This document shows positions 23,700 through 32,779 of a stretch of DNA of 64,000 nucleotides, piece after piece. Where the stretch lies: positions 62,001 through 126,000 of the forward strand of contig NZ_JAPJDL010000004.1 in NCBI RefSeq assembly GCF_026242055.1, given 5' to 3'. Source of the stretch: Lentzea sp. NEAU-D7. GTDB lineage: Bacteria; Actinomycetota; Actinomycetes; Mycobacteriales; Pseudonocardiaceae. Each line of letters begins with the position of its first letter. The first letter of the stretch is position 1. Under the pieces are notes generated by a model. That model saw only the letters and a list, made by a program, of their open reading frames with translations. It was not told the origin of the DNA and did no database searches. A program made the position numbers and the translations under genes.

Positions 23700-26414
23700 G
23701 TGGAGGAAGCCCCGATCTTCGGCCGCGACCGCGAGCTCGCCTCGCTGCGGGCGGGCCTCGTCGCCGCGGCGGGCGGCGCGGGCCGTCTCGTGCTCGTCGT
23801 CGGTGAGGCGGGCATCGGCAAGACCAGGCTGGCCACGGCGGTGTCCGCGATGGCCGGTTCGTACGGCGTCCCGGTCGCACGGGGCCACGCCGTCGACGAT
23901 CCCGGCATGCCTCCGTTGTGGCCGTGGCGCCGCCTCGCCCGCTCCGTGCCCGCGCTGCACCGCGTGCTCTCCGAAGGACACTCCGGCCAGGACGACTCGG
24001 CCCGCTTCGCCCTGCTCGCCGACGCGGCGGACGCCCTGGTGGCGGAGGCCGCGCCCGGCGGGCTGCTGCTCGTGCTGGAGGACCTGCACTGGGCCGACCG
24101 CACGTCGTTGCGCCTGCTGGCCCACCTCGCCACCGAACTGCCCGCCTCCCGGATCCTCGTCGTCGCGACCTGTCGCGAGGCCGGCGGGGACCTGTCCGGC
24201 GTGATGCGCGCTCCCGCCGCCCGCACCCTGCACCTGGGCGGGCTGACGCGCGGCGACGTGGCCGGATGGGTGCGCTCCGCCACGGCCGTGCCGGACCCGG
24301 AGTCGCTGGCGGCACGGCTGGTGGACGGCACCGGCGGCAACCCGCTGTACGTGCGCATGCTGATCGACAGCGGGGAGGCCGCGGGGCACCGGGAACTGCA
24401 CCGGATGGTGTTGTCCACACTGGACCGGCTGAGCCCGCACGCCCGCGACGTGCTCGGCGTGGCCAGCGTCCTGGGGGAGCGGATCGACCCCGCGCTGCTC
24501 GCGGCCGTCACCGGCGAGGACCCCGCCACGCCGCTCGACGACGCCGTCGCCGCCAGGGTCCTGCAGGCCGACGACGGGTCGCTGGCGTTCACACACGCGC
24601 TCGTGCGGGACGCCGTGTACGAGAGCTTGGCGCCGTCCGTGCGCGCGGAACTGCATCGGCGTTGCGCGCTGGCCCTTGCCGCCGCTGGTGGCGCGCCGGG
24701 ACGCATCGCGACGCAGTGGCACCGGGCGAGCGGGGCGGACGCCGCCGCGGAGTGCTCGCGGTGGGCGGCGGAGGCGGCGCGAGCGGCCACCGCGGAACTC
24801 GCCTACGACGAGGCGGCCGGGTTCGCGGCGCTCGCCCTGGCAACGGCCGAGGAGAAGACGGCGGAGCTCACCCTCGGCCTCGCCCGCGCCGAGTTCCTCG
24901 CGGGAGAGACCCAGGCCAGCCTCGGCCACTGCCGCACCGCCGCCCGCCTGGCGCAGCAGGCCGGCGCTCCCGACCTGATGGCGGAGGCCGCCCTCGTCAT
25001 CACCGGGCTGGGCGACCGCTCGCTGCTGGCCGCCGTCGACCAGCTCTGCACGGCCGCGCTGCGGCACCTCCCGGAGGAGGCCACCGCGACCAGGGCCCGG
25101 CTGCTGGCGCGCCGGGCGATGGCGGCCACCACGACCGGTGCGGCGGAACGGGCGCGGGAGCTGTCCGCCGCGGCACTGGAGCTCGCCGTGCGCAGCGGTG
25201 ATCCGGACGCGGAGCTGGACGGCATCCACGCGCGGCACCTCACCCTGTGCGCGCCGCAGTTCAGGGACGAGCGGGTCGAGCTCGCGAACCGGGCCGTCGT
25301 GCTGGCCGAGACCGCACGGCAGCCGCACGCCGAGCTGTGGGGTCACGTCTGGCTGGTCGACGCGGCGCTCCAGGTGGGGGACCTGGTCGAGGTGGACCGG
25401 CAGCTGGACCTGATCGAGCAGTTCGCGGCGACGCGGCAGCACGGGGTCGCGTGGTGGCACCTGCACCGGCTGAGGGCCACGCGGGCGGCGCTGGTCGGGC
25501 AGTTGCAGAAGGCCGAGGAGTGCAACGAGACGGCTCGCGCCATCGCCGAGCGGATGGGGGTCGCGGCGGCCAAGGGCATGTACTACGCGTTCCGCAACGA
25601 GATGGCGCAGCTGGTCGGCGGCATCGACGAGGCGGCGGCGCGGGAGGTGTTCGAGGTGATCGAGCTGGTCGGAGACATCCCGCTGGCCCGCGTCTACGTG
25701 CCGTTCCTGCACGCGATGCTCGGGCAGACCGCCCAGGCCGCAGCGACGTTCGAGGAGTTCCGGGCCATGCCGGCGGTGCTCGAGGCCGGGCCGACGTGGG
25801 CTCCGCTGGTCGCGCAGATCGGGGTGGTCGCCTGCATGCTCGGCGACACCGAGGCGGCCGAGGGCGTCTACGCCGTGCTGTCCACATTGGACCCGTTCTT
25901 CGCCGCGGACGGGTCCGGCGCGGTGTTCTCCACCGCCGCGGTGCCGCGGTTGCTCGGCGACCTCGCGATGACCTGCGGACGGACGGAGGCCGCCGCCGGC
26001 CACTACCGGCTGGCCCTGGAGATGAACGCCCGCATCGGCGCCCGGCCGTTCGCCGCGCTGAGCCGGCTCGGACTCGCCCGCGCCCTCGTCGAACAGGGCG
26101 ACCTGTCCCAGGCCCGCACGCTCGCGGCCGAGGCGGCGGCCGAGTTCCGCGCGCTGGACATGCCGGTCCGGCTGGCCGAGGCCGACCGGGAGCTGAAGCG
26201 GATCGGCGCGGTGGAACAGGCGCAGGACCCGTTGTCACCGCGCGAGTCCGAGGTCGTGGACCTGGTGGCGCAGGCCCTGACCAACCGCCAGATCGCGACC
26301 CGCCTGCACCTGAGCGAACGCACCGTCGAGACCCACGTGCGCAGCGTCCTGGCCAAGCTGGGGCTGCGCACCAGGACCGAGATCACCGCGTGGGAGCTCA
26401 CCCGGCGGGCCTGA
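23700..26414 (+). CDS. LAL-type (AAA-LuxR) transcriptional regulator
   Basis: A 904-residue regulator. The N-terminal AAA domain has Walker A VGEAGIGKTRL (residues ~31-41) and Walker B LLLVLEDLHWAD. A long helical TPR-like middle follows, and a LuxR HTH lies at the C-terminus (LSPRESEVVDLVAQALTNRQ, ERTVETHVRSVLAKLGL). Large ATP-binding LuxR regulators activate carbon-use or secondary-metabolite genes. The GTG start at 23700 is preferred over an in-frame ATG at 23574, because the latter would overlap the divergent gene. It is divergent from the small-barrel/YceI unit across a 109-nt gap. Ligand and targets are unknown. Confidence 0.9.
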   Translation: MEEAPIFGRDRELASLRAGLVAAAGGAGRLVLVVGEAGIGKTRLATAVSAMAGSYGVPVARGHAVDDPGMPPLWPWRRLARSVPALHRVLSEGHSGQDDSARFALLADAADALVAEAAPGGLLLVLEDLHWADRTSLRLLAHLATELPASRILVVATCREAGGDLSGVMRAPAARTLHLGGLTRGDVAGWVRSATAVPDPESLAARLVDGTGGNPLYVRMLIDSGEAAGHRELHRMVLSTLDRLSPHARDVLGVASVLGERIDPALLAAVTGEDPATPLDDAVAARVLQADDGSLAFTHALVRDAVYESLAPSVRAELHRRCALALAAAGGAPGRIATQWHRASGADAAAECSRWAAEAARAATAELAYDEAAGFAALALATAEEKTAELTLGLARAEFLAGETQASLGHCRTAARLAQQAGAPDLMAEAALVITGLGDRSLLAAVDQLCTAALRHLPEEATATRARLLARRAMAATTTGAAERARELSAAALELAVRSGDPDAELDGIHARHLTLCAPQFRDERVELANRAVVLAETARQPHAELWGHVWLVDAALQVGDLVEVDRQLDLIEQFAATRQHGVAWWHLHRLRATRAALVGQLQKAEECNETARAIAERMGVAAAKGMYYAFRNEMAQLVGGIDEAAAREVFEVIELVGDIPLARVYVPFLHAMLGQTAQAAATFEEFRAMPAVLEAGPTWAPLVAQIGVVACMLGDTEAAEGVYAVLSTLDPFFAADGSGAVFSTAAVPRLLGDLAMTCGRTEAAAGHYRLALEMNARIGARPFAALSRLGLARALVEQGDLSQARTLAAEAAAEFRALDMPVRLAEADRELKRIGAVEQAQDPLSPRESEVVDLVAQALTNRQIATRLHLSERTVETHVRSVLAKLGLRTRTEITAWELTRRA

Positions 26415-26446
26415 CCAGGCCCGCCGCCCCGGGATGAGATCCGGTC

Positions 26447-27232
26447 TCAGCGTTCGCCGTCTCCGCTGAACCGCCCGTGCCTCCCCGCGCCGCCCGCGAA
26501 CCGGGCGGCTCCGGCCACCCCTTCCCGGGCCACGATCGGCACCCCCGCCGCCCCTTCCGCCCGCAGCGCCTCCGCCAACGGCAGGTCCAGCCCGCCGTAG
26601 ACCGACGCCCGGTCGGCCAGCACGCACTCGAACGGGAACCCGGCGATCTGCCCGGCCAGCTCCAGCGCCGCCGCCACCGCCTGCCCCGGCTCGACCACCC
26701 GGTTCGCCAGGCCGATCGCCAGCGCCTCCTCGGCGTGCACCGGACGTCCGGTCAGGATCAGGTCCAACGCGCGCCCCAGCCCGACGACCCGGGGCAGCCG
26801 CACGGTGCCGCCGTCGATCAACGGCACGCCCCACCTCCGGCAGAACACCCCGAACACCGCGTCGCTCTCGACGACCCGCAGGTCCGCCAGCAGCGCCAGC
26901 TCCAGCCCGCCTGCCACCGCGTAGCCGCTGACGGCCGCGATCAGCGGCTTGCTCAGCCGCAACCGCGTCGGTCCCATCGGCCCGGCACCGCCGCCGGAGG
27001 GATCGAGCTCGTTGCGCCGCGCCGGGTCGCCGACGGAGGTCAGGTCCGCCCCGGCGCAGAACGTCCCGCCCTCACCGGCGAGCACCGCCACTCGTTGCGA
27101 CGGGTCCGCCTCGAACGCCAGGAAGGCCTCCCGCAGCTCGGCGGCCATCGGCCCGTCGACCGCATTGCGCCGGTCCGGGCGATTCATCCTGATCAACGTC
27201 GTCGTTCCGGTGATCTCCACCATGACGTCCAT
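26447..27232 (-). CDS. Enoyl-CoA hydratase/isomerase-family protein
   Basis: A 261-residue crotonase-fold protein. The oxyanion-hole segments are present as GGTFCAGADL and SGYAVAGGLELALLADLR. The catalytic Glu region aligned with FCRRWGVPLIDGGTVRLPR carries an Asp instead of the usual first Glu, so true hydratase activity is uncertain. The start at 27232 follows a GGAGG ribosome site; an upstream in-frame ATG at 27313 would run into the divergent gene. It is divergent from the molybdo-oxidoreductase module and otherwise isolated. Confidence 0.88.
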   Translation of the reverse strand: MDVMVEITGTTTLIRMNRPDRRNAVDGPMAAELREAFLAFEADPSQRVAVLAGEGGTFCAGADLTSVGDPARRNELDPSGGGAGPMGPTRLRLSKPLIAAVSGYAVAGGLELALLADLRVVESDAVFGVFCRRWGVPLIDGGTVRLPRVVGLGRALDLILTGRPVHAEEALAIGLANRVVEPGQAVAAALELAGQIAGFPFECVLADRASVYGGLDLPLAEALRAEGAAGVPIVAREGVAGAARFAGGAGRHGRFSGDGER

Positions 27233-27287
27233 GTGACCTCCGTGATCAGCAGTGGCGTTCGGCCCGCCGCTGGCGTCTACTGACACG

Positions 27288-27887
27288 ATGCCAATCGTCT
27301 CTCCCGGTTTCACCGGGCGACGCCAGTCACCGGACGTGCAGCTGCCGCCCGGTCAGTACCTGGCGGAGGACTTCCCCGTCCTCACGGCGGGACCGACGCC
27401 GCGCGTGCCGACCGACCGGTGGCAGTTCACGATCAACACCGAGGCCGGTCAGCGGTACGACTGGTCGTGGCAGCAGCTGGTGGAGCTGCCCGCGGAGAAG
27501 ATCACGACGGACATCCACTGCGTCACCAAGTGGTCCAAGCTGGGCACCCGCTGGAAGGGCGTCTCGCTGGACGTGCTGCTGGAGGACGTCGAGACGGCCG
27601 CCGACTTCGCGCTCGTCCAGTCCTACGGCGGCTACACCACGAACCTGCCGCTGGAGGACCTGGTCGACGGCCAGGCGTGGATCGCGTACCGGTACGACGG
27701 CGACGAGCTCACGCCCGAACACGGCGGGCCGGCGCGGTTGCTGGTGCCGCACCTGTACTTCTGGAAGTCGGCGAAGTGGGTCCGCGGGATCCAGCTGCTG
27801 CTCGAGGACGAACCCGGCTTCTGGGAAAGCGCGGGCTACCACGACTACGGAGACCCATGGCGCGAGCAGCGGTATCAGGGCGACTGA
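27288..27887 (+). CDS. Sulfite oxidase-like molybdopterin-binding oxidoreductase
   Basis: A 199-residue protein comprising just the sulfite-oxidase-fold molybdopterin domain. The Mo-ligating cysteine is visible in DIHCVTKWSKLGTRWKGV, followed by YGGYTTNLPLEDL and HGGPARLLVPHLYFWKSAKW, all typical of the short YedY/MsrP-like actinobacterial group. There is no signal peptide, so unlike MsrP it is likely cytoplasmic. The next gene, a flavin reductase, starts inside its 3' end (31-nt overlap), so it probably passes electrons to or from that protein. Substrate unknown. Confidence 0.9.
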   Translation: MPIVSPGFTGRRQSPDVQLPPGQYLAEDFPVLTAGPTPRVPTDRWQFTINTEAGQRYDWSWQQLVELPAEKITTDIHCVTKWSKLGTRWKGVSLDVLLEDVETAADFALVQSYGGYTTNLPLEDLVDGQAWIAYRYDGDELTPEHGGPARLLVPHLYFWKSAKWVRGIQLLLEDEPGFWESAGYHDYGDPWREQRYQGD

Positions 27888-28597
27888 CCTGGCGGGTGGC
27901 CGAACTGGCCGAGGCCACCGACATCACGAAGAGCGCGCGCAGCCTGGTGTTCGACGTGCCCGGCTGGCCGGGACACCTGCCGGGCCAGCACGTCGACGTG
28001 CGCCTGACCGCCGAGGACGGCTACTCGGTGCAGCGCAGCTACTCGATCTCCTCCGCACCGGACGGGGAGCGGTTCGAGCTGAGCGTGCAGCGAGTTGAGG
28101 ACGGCGAGGTGTCGCCGTACCTGTGCGACGCGCTCTCACCCGGCGACCGGATCGAGCTGCGCGGCCCGGTCGGCGGCTGGTTCGTCTGGCGTGCGACCGA
28201 CCAGGCGCCGGTCACGCTCGTGGCGGGCGGATCGGGCATCGCACCGCTGATGGCGATGATCCGCACGCGGGCCGCGGAGGGCAGCAGGGTGCCGTTCCGG
28301 CTGATCTACTCGGTGCGCACGCCCGAGGACGTCTACTACGCCGACGAGCTGCGCCGGCGTGCGCGCGAGGACGGCGGCCTCGACGTCCACCTCGTGCACA
28401 CCCGCCAGGCCCCGGAAGGCTCGCCGCACCCACCCGGGCGCCTCGGCCTGGCCACGCTCAACACCCACGCCTGGCCCGCCGACTTCAGCCCGAACGTCTT
28501 CGTGTGCGGGCCGACCGGGTTCGTCGAGACGGTGTCCGACATCTTCGTGGCGCTGGGCCACGACCCCCGCCGCGTCCGCACCGAACGCTTCGGCTGA
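27857..28597 (+). CDS. Ferredoxin-NADP reductase-like FAD/NAD(P)-binding protein
   Basis: A 246-residue oxidoreductase with an FAD site (RSYSISSAP), NAD(P) site (AGGSGIAPLM) and C-terminal VFVCGPTGFV, but without an iron-sulfur domain. It overlaps the molybdo-oxidoreductase gene and is followed by a zinc-ribbon protein gene. This trio recurs together in actinobacteria to my knowledge. The likely role is shuttling electrons between NAD(P)H and the molybdenum enzyme. Start is ATG at 27857. Confidence 0.9.
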   Translation: MARAAVSGRLTWRVAELAEATDITKSARSLVFDVPGWPGHLPGQHVDVRLTAEDGYSVQRSYSISSAPDGERFELSVQRVEDGEVSPYLCDALSPGDRIELRGPVGGWFVWRATDQAPVTLVAGGSGIAPLMAMIRTRAAEGSRVPFRLIYSVRTPEDVYYADELRRRAREDGGLDVHLVHTRQAPEGSPHPPGRLGLATLNTHAWPADFSPNVFVCGPTGFVETVSDIFVALGHDPRRVRTERFG

Positions 28598-28610
28598 CAG
28601 GAGAGCACCG

Positions 28611-28868
28611 ATGAGCCACGTGGACGGGAACGCGCTGGCGGGAGACCTCCGCGAGATCTTCGCGGTGGACCTGACCGCCGCGACCGGGCAGTGCTCGGGC
28701 TGCGGGTACAAGGGCCCGGTGGCGAGCCTGCGCGTCTACCAGAGCGCTCCGGGCACCGTCGCGCGCTGCCCGCACTGCGAGGAGGTCGTGCTGCGGCTGG
28801 TGCGCGGACGCGACCGCGCGTGGCTGGACCTGCGCGGCACGGTGAGCCTGGAGATCCCGCTGCCGTGA
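28611..28868 (+). CDS. Small zinc-ribbon protein (DUF6510-type)
   Basis: An 85-residue protein with two CxxC knuckles (QCSGCGYKG and ARCPHCEEV) forming a zinc ribbon, an N-terminal helical segment (ALAGDLREIFAVDLTAA) and a C-terminal beta strand pair. It matches my recollection of the DUF6510 family that accompanies molybdopterin oxidoreductases. Starts 13 nt after the flavin reductase with a GGAGA ribosome site. Function is not established; an assembly or redox-partner role is suggested by context only. Confidence 0.85.
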   Translation: MSHVDGNALAGDLREIFAVDLTAATGQCSGCGYKGPVASLRVYQSAPGTVARCPHCEEVVLRLVRGRDRAWLDLRGTVSLEIPLP

Positions 28869-29518
28869 GGGGAACGACGAACCTGGCCTGCCGGGCGGTG
28901 CTGTTCGACATGGACGGTGTGCTGACCGACTCGACGGTCGCCGCCGAACGCGCGTGGACGCAGTGGGCGCACGAGTTCGGTGTGGACCCGGACGAGGTGC
29001 TGCGCGGCCTGCACGGCCGTCGTGCGGCGGACACCGTCCGCATGCACGTACCCGCCTCCGAGCAGGCCGGCGCGTTGCGGCGGATCAACGAGATCGAGGT
29101 CGCCGACGCCGGCTCGACCGCCCCGATCCCCGGAGCCCGCGAACTGGTGGACTCCCTGCCGGGGAACTGGGCCCTGGTCACGTCCGCTCCGCCCGAGCTG
29201 CTCGCGGTCCGGCTGGCCGCGGTGGGGATCCCGTTGCCTCCGGTGGTCATCAACGGCGACGACGTCACGCACGGCAAGCCCGACCCCGAGGGCTACCTGA
29301 AGGCCGCGGGCAAGCTCGGGCTGCCGATCGGGGAGTGCCTCGTCTTCGAGGACAGCGGCAACGGGGTCGCCGCGGGTCTCGCCGCCGAGGCCGCCACCGT
29401 GGTCGGCGTCGGCACCGGCGCCCTGCACACGCCCGCGCCCGTCGTCGTGCCTGACCTGCGGGCCGTCCGGTGGACCGGGCACGGCATCGAGGTGACCGAG
29501 GACCTTCGCGCCTCTTGA
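28865..29518 (+). CDS. HAD-superfamily phosphatase
   Basis: A 217-residue HAD hydrolase with motif I FDMDGVLTDS, motif II TSAPPE (Ser/Thr), motif III Lys in HGKPDPEGY and motif IV FEDSGNG. The cap is the small helical type (beta-phosphoglucomutase/sugar phosphatase subfamily). GTG start overlaps the stop of the zinc-ribbon gene (GTGA), so it is the fourth gene of the molybdo-oxidoreductase operon. Phosphosugar or nucleotide phosphatase activity is likely; the substrate is not visible. Confidence 0.88.
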   Translation: MRGTTNLACRAVLFDMDGVLTDSTVAAERAWTQWAHEFGVDPDEVLRGLHGRRAADTVRMHVPASEQAGALRRINEIEVADAGSTAPIPGARELVDSLPGNWALVTSAPPELLAVRLAAVGIPLPPVVINGDDVTHGKPDPEGYLKAAGKLGLPIGECLVFEDSGNGVAAGLAAEAATVVGVGTGALHTPAPVVVPDLRAVRWTGHGIEVTEDLRAS

Positions 29519-29601
29519 CGTCCCGGAAACTTGTCCGGTTTGACATGCCCGATACCTCCGTTCGGCCGTAGCCCGGCTTCCGAGCCGTGTGCGTGGATGT
29601 A

Positions 29602-29615
29602 TGGGAGCGCTCTTA
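29602..29615. promoter_or_regulatory. LacI-family operator 1 (CebR-like) upstream of the GH2-like gene
   Basis: TGGGAGCGCTCTTA contains the 8-bp palindrome GAGCGCTC and matches 12 of 14 positions of the published Streptomyces CebR box (TGGGAGCGCTCCCA). It lies 33 nt before the ATG of the GH2-like gene and shares a core with four other sites in this island. Confidence 0.7.
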
Positions 29616-29626
29616 CAACGTTGTAA
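29613..29626. promoter_or_regulatory. Second LacI-type palindrome overlapping operator 1
   Basis: TTACAACGTTGTAA is a perfect 14-bp palindrome with a central CpG, the usual form of a LacI-family operator, but a different sequence from the GAGCGCTC sites. It overlaps operator 1 by three bases. This suggests a second regulator for the GH2-like gene. Confidence 0.6.
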
Positions 29627-29647
29627 AAACGAAGGGGATCTTCGCTG

Positions 29648-32600
29648 ATGAAGAAAGCCGCCCCCGTACTCGTCGCTCTGCTGCTGGCGCTGGGGATAGC
29701 GCCCGGACTGCCGTCCGCGAGTGCCGCCGAGCCGGTGCACGGCCTGAAGGGCGAGTACTTCAGCATGTCGGCACCGGGCGCGCGGGACTTCGCGACCCTG
29801 GGTGGCACCGTGCTGGACGCCGACATCAACCAGGGTGACCTGACCGGCGTCTTCGGGTTCCTCAACGGTCGCACCGAACACACGACGGCGCGCTGGACCG
29901 GGCAGATCGCGGTGCCGCAGACCGGCGACTACACCTTCCACGCCGTCGGGGACAACGGGTTCCGGCTGCTGATCGACGACAAACCCGTGATCGACCACTG
30001 GGTCGGCGACTGGGACCGCGAGCAGACCAGCGCGCCGGTGACGCTCACCGCCGGGCGCCAGTACGCCTTCAAGCTGGAGATGTTCCAGGACGTCGGCGGC
30101 GCCAACATGTTCCTGCGCTGGTCGAGCGCGACCACGCCCAAGCAGATCGTGCCGGAGTCCGCGTTCACGCCGCCCGCCGACTTCCAGGTCGTGCCGCGCA
30201 CGGCCGGCGTCTCGAAGGACGGTCGCACCCTCACCGCGGACTTCGGTGGCCGCGTCACAGGGGCGAACGACCTCAAGGACCACCTGCGGGTGGACGTCGA
30301 CGCCACCCCGATGCCGATCTCGGTGATCACCACCAGCCGCGACCGCGTCACCATCAGGCTGGCCGAGCGGGTGCTGAAGGGCCAAAGGGTCCGGATCTAC
30401 TACGACGGCGCCGGCGCCCTCGCGGTCGACGGCAAGAAGGTCGAGAAGACCGCGCGCACGGTCGGCAACGTCTCCACGGAACGGCTCAGGACGCCGTGGG
30501 GCGAGAAGGTCGACACCCGCAACCCGTTGCCGGAGTACCCGAGGCCGCAGCTGGAACGCGACAAGTGGCTCAACCTCAACGGCCCGTGGGAGTTCGCGGC
30601 CGCCAAGGCGGGTGAGCAGCCGGTGTTCGGCAAGAAGCTGCGCGAGAAGGTCGTCGTGCCCTACCCGATCGAGTCGCAGCTCTCCGGGCTCGAACGGCAC
30701 GAGGACCACATGTTCTACCGCCGCACGGTCAGCGTGCCGCACGACTGGCGGATCGGGTCCGGGCAACGGCTGAAGCTCAACTTCGGCGCGGTCGACTACC
30801 ACGCGAAGGTCTGGGTGAACGGCAAGCTGGTCGCCGAGCACACCGGCGGCTACACGGCGTTCAGCGCGGACATCACCGACGTGCTCAAGCGCGGTGAGCA
30901 GGAGATCGTCGTCGCGGTCACCGACACCACCGGCCCGCACCAGCCCAAGGGCAAGCAGTCGCCCAACCCCAGCGGCATCTTCTACACGCCGTCGTCGGGC
31001 ATCTGGCAGACCGTGTGGATGGAACCGGTGGCCGACAAGGGGATCGACGAGATCAGGACGACCCCGGACCTCGCCACCAGCTCGCTGGCCGTCGAGGTCA
31101 AGTCCGCCGGCAACGCCACCGTCACCGCGGTCGCGAAGGATGCCAAGGGCAAGCAGGTCGGCACCGTCACCGGACCGGCCAACACCAAGCTGACGCTGCC
31201 GGTGCCCGACCCGCACCTGTGGACTCCGGACGACCCGTACCTGTACAAGCTCGACGTCACGCTCGGCAGGGACAAGGTCAAGAGCTACTTCGGCATGCGG
31301 TCCACCGGGATCGCGAACGTCGGCGGCACGCCGAAGCTGACGCTCAACGGCCAGCCGATCTTCTCGCTGATGCAGCTCGACCAGGGCTTCTACCCGGACG
31401 GCCTGAACACCGCGCCGAGCGACGAGGCCCTCGTGTTCGACCTCAAGGCGCAGAAGGACCTCGGCTTCAACTCCGTCCGCAAGCACATCAAGGCCGAACC
31501 CGCCCGCTGGTACTACCACGCGGACCGGCTCGGACTGCTGGTGTGGCAGGACTTCGTGTCCGTCGAGGACGGCAGCAACCCCGTGGCGCAGCAGGCTTTC
31601 CTCAAGGAGAGCCGCGAGCTGATGCAGCAGATGCACAACCACCCGTCGATCTACGCGTGGATCGTGTTCAACGAGGGCTGGGGCGAGTGGGACCGCACCG
31701 TCACCGGCCAGATCACCGACGACGTCAAGGCGGCCGACCCGAGCCGGGTCGTCAGCGCGCACAGCGGCGTGAACTGCTGCGCCTCCAAGGGCGACAGCGG
31801 CAAGGGCGACGTCATCGACCACCACGACTACAACAACACCGACCCGGCCCGCCCGGACGGCAAGCGCGTCGTGATGGACGGCGAGCACGGCGGCTTCACG
31901 CTGCGCACGCCCGGACACCAGTGGCCCGGTGCGCCGATCGCCATCTACAGCGGCGTGCCGGACAAGGCGGCGCTGACGGCGAAGTACGTCGACAACACCC
32001 GCACGTTCTACCTGGGGCAGGCGCGCCAGGAGATGTCCGCGTCGGTCTACACGCAGGTCACCGACCTGGAGGGCGAGCTCAACGGCCTCTGGACCTACGA
32101 CCGCAAGCGCATCAAGGTCGACCCCGGTCCCGTCCGGGAGATCAACCGGCGGGTGATCGAGGCCGGGGCCAACGCCGGCAAGCCGTACCCGTACGCGGGC
32201 AGCGGTGAGTGGAAGCTGAACGAGACCGGCGGAACGACGGCGAAGGACTCCAAGGGCGCCAACCCGCTCACGCTCAGCCCGACCGGCGCCACCTGGAAGG
32301 ACGGCGCGCTGGAGCTGCGCAACGGCTCGGCGGAGACCTACGGCCCGGTCGTCGACACGACCAAGGACTACACGGTGTCCGCGAAGGTGCGCCTGGACGA
32401 GCTGCCCGGCAACTACGCCTCCGCGGTGAGCCAGGACGGCCGTCAGTCGGAGAACCCCTTCTACCTGCAGTACGGCCAGGGCGCGTTCGCCTTCAGCACG
32501 CCCGGTGGCAACCGGGCGCGCTACGAGATCACGCCGGAGATCGGCCGCTGGTACGAGCTGAAGGGCGAGCGGAAGGGCGGCGAGATCCGGCTCTACCTCG

Positions 32601-32740
32601 ACGGTGCGCTGGTCGCCACGGCGGCGGCGGGACCCGCCATCGAGAGCACCGGCGCGTTCGCGGTGGGACGAGCCAAGTACAACGGCCAGAACGTGGACTT
32701 CTGGCGAGGCGCGATCAAGGACGTGGTCGTCACCTCTTGA
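29648..32740 (+). CDS. Secreted GH2-family glycoside hydrolase with PA14 and C-terminal LamG-type domains
   Basis: A 1030-residue exported enzyme. Signal peptide 1-26; PA14 carbohydrate-binding domain about 32-170 (GLKGEYFSM ... AGRQYAFKLEMFQD); an Ig-like insert; GH2 sugar-binding, Ig and TIM-barrel domains about 285-850; LamG/concanavalin-like domain about 865-1030. The catalytic acid/base is Glu676 (VFNEGWGEW) and the nucleophile Glu746 (MDGEHGG). GH2 enzymes remove beta-linked galactose, mannose, glucuronic acid or glucosamine; which one is not readable. Two adjacent palindromic operators precede it, and a LacI regulator follows 39 nt after the stop. Confidence 0.88.
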   Translation: MKKAAPVLVALLLALGIAPGLPSASAAEPVHGLKGEYFSMSAPGARDFATLGGTVLDADINQGDLTGVFGFLNGRTEHTTARWTGQIAVPQTGDYTFHAVGDNGFRLLIDDKPVIDHWVGDWDREQTSAPVTLTAGRQYAFKLEMFQDVGGANMFLRWSSATTPKQIVPESAFTPPADFQVVPRTAGVSKDGRTLTADFGGRVTGANDLKDHLRVDVDATPMPISVITTSRDRVTIRLAERVLKGQRVRIYYDGAGALAVDGKKVEKTARTVGNVSTERLRTPWGEKVDTRNPLPEYPRPQLERDKWLNLNGPWEFAAAKAGEQPVFGKKLREKVVVPYPIESQLSGLERHEDHMFYRRTVSVPHDWRIGSGQRLKLNFGAVDYHAKVWVNGKLVAEHTGGYTAFSADITDVLKRGEQEIVVAVTDTTGPHQPKGKQSPNPSGIFYTPSSGIWQTVWMEPVADKGIDEIRTTPDLATSSLAVEVKSAGNATVTAVAKDAKGKQVGTVTGPANTKLTLPVPDPHLWTPDDPYLYKLDVTLGRDKVKSYFGMRSTGIANVGGTPKLTLNGQPIFSLMQLDQGFYPDGLNTAPSDEALVFDLKAQKDLGFNSVRKHIKAEPARWYYHADRLGLLVWQDFVSVEDGSNPVAQQAFLKESRELMQQMHNHPSIYAWIVFNEGWGEWDRTVTGQITDDVKAADPSRVVSAHSGVNCCASKGDSGKGDVIDHHDYNNTDPARPDGKRVVMDGEHGGFTLRTPGHQWPGAPIAIYSGVPDKAALTAKYVDNTRTFYLGQARQEMSASVYTQVTDLEGELNGLWTYDRKRIKVDPGPVREINRRVIEAGANAGKPYPYAGSGEWKLNETGGTTAKDSKGANPLTLSPTGATWKDGALELRNGSAETYGPVVDTTKDYTVSAKVRLDELPGNYASAVSQDGRQSENPFYLQYGQGAFAFSTPGGNRARYEITPEIGRWYELKGERKGGEIRLYLDGALVATAAAGPAIESTGAFAVGRAKYNGQNVDFWRGAIKDVVVTS

Positions 32741-32745
32741 TGTTG

Positions 32746-32759
32746 GGAGAACGCTCTCC
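32746..32759. promoter_or_regulatory. LacI operator 2, upstream of the lacI-type gene
   Basis: GGAGA-ACGC-TCTCC is an imperfect version of the GAGAGCGCTCTC palindrome, located 20 nt upstream of the regulator's ATG and just after the GH2-like stop codon. It implies autoregulation. Confidence 0.7.
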
Positions 32760-32779
32760 TCACGTGGTACAACCGGTGC

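Noticed and set aside
22764..26003. A 1079-codon minus-strand frame apparently extending YceI
   Set aside because: Only the last 169 codons match YceI, beginning at an ATG that overlaps the previous gene's stop. The rest is antisense to the small-barrel gene and the LuxR-AAA gene.
23270..27232. Possible biosynthetic gene cluster signalled by LuxR-AAA and (at 55953) SARP-like regulators
   Set aside because: No synthase, NRPS, terpene cyclase or RiPP maturation gene lies near either regulator.
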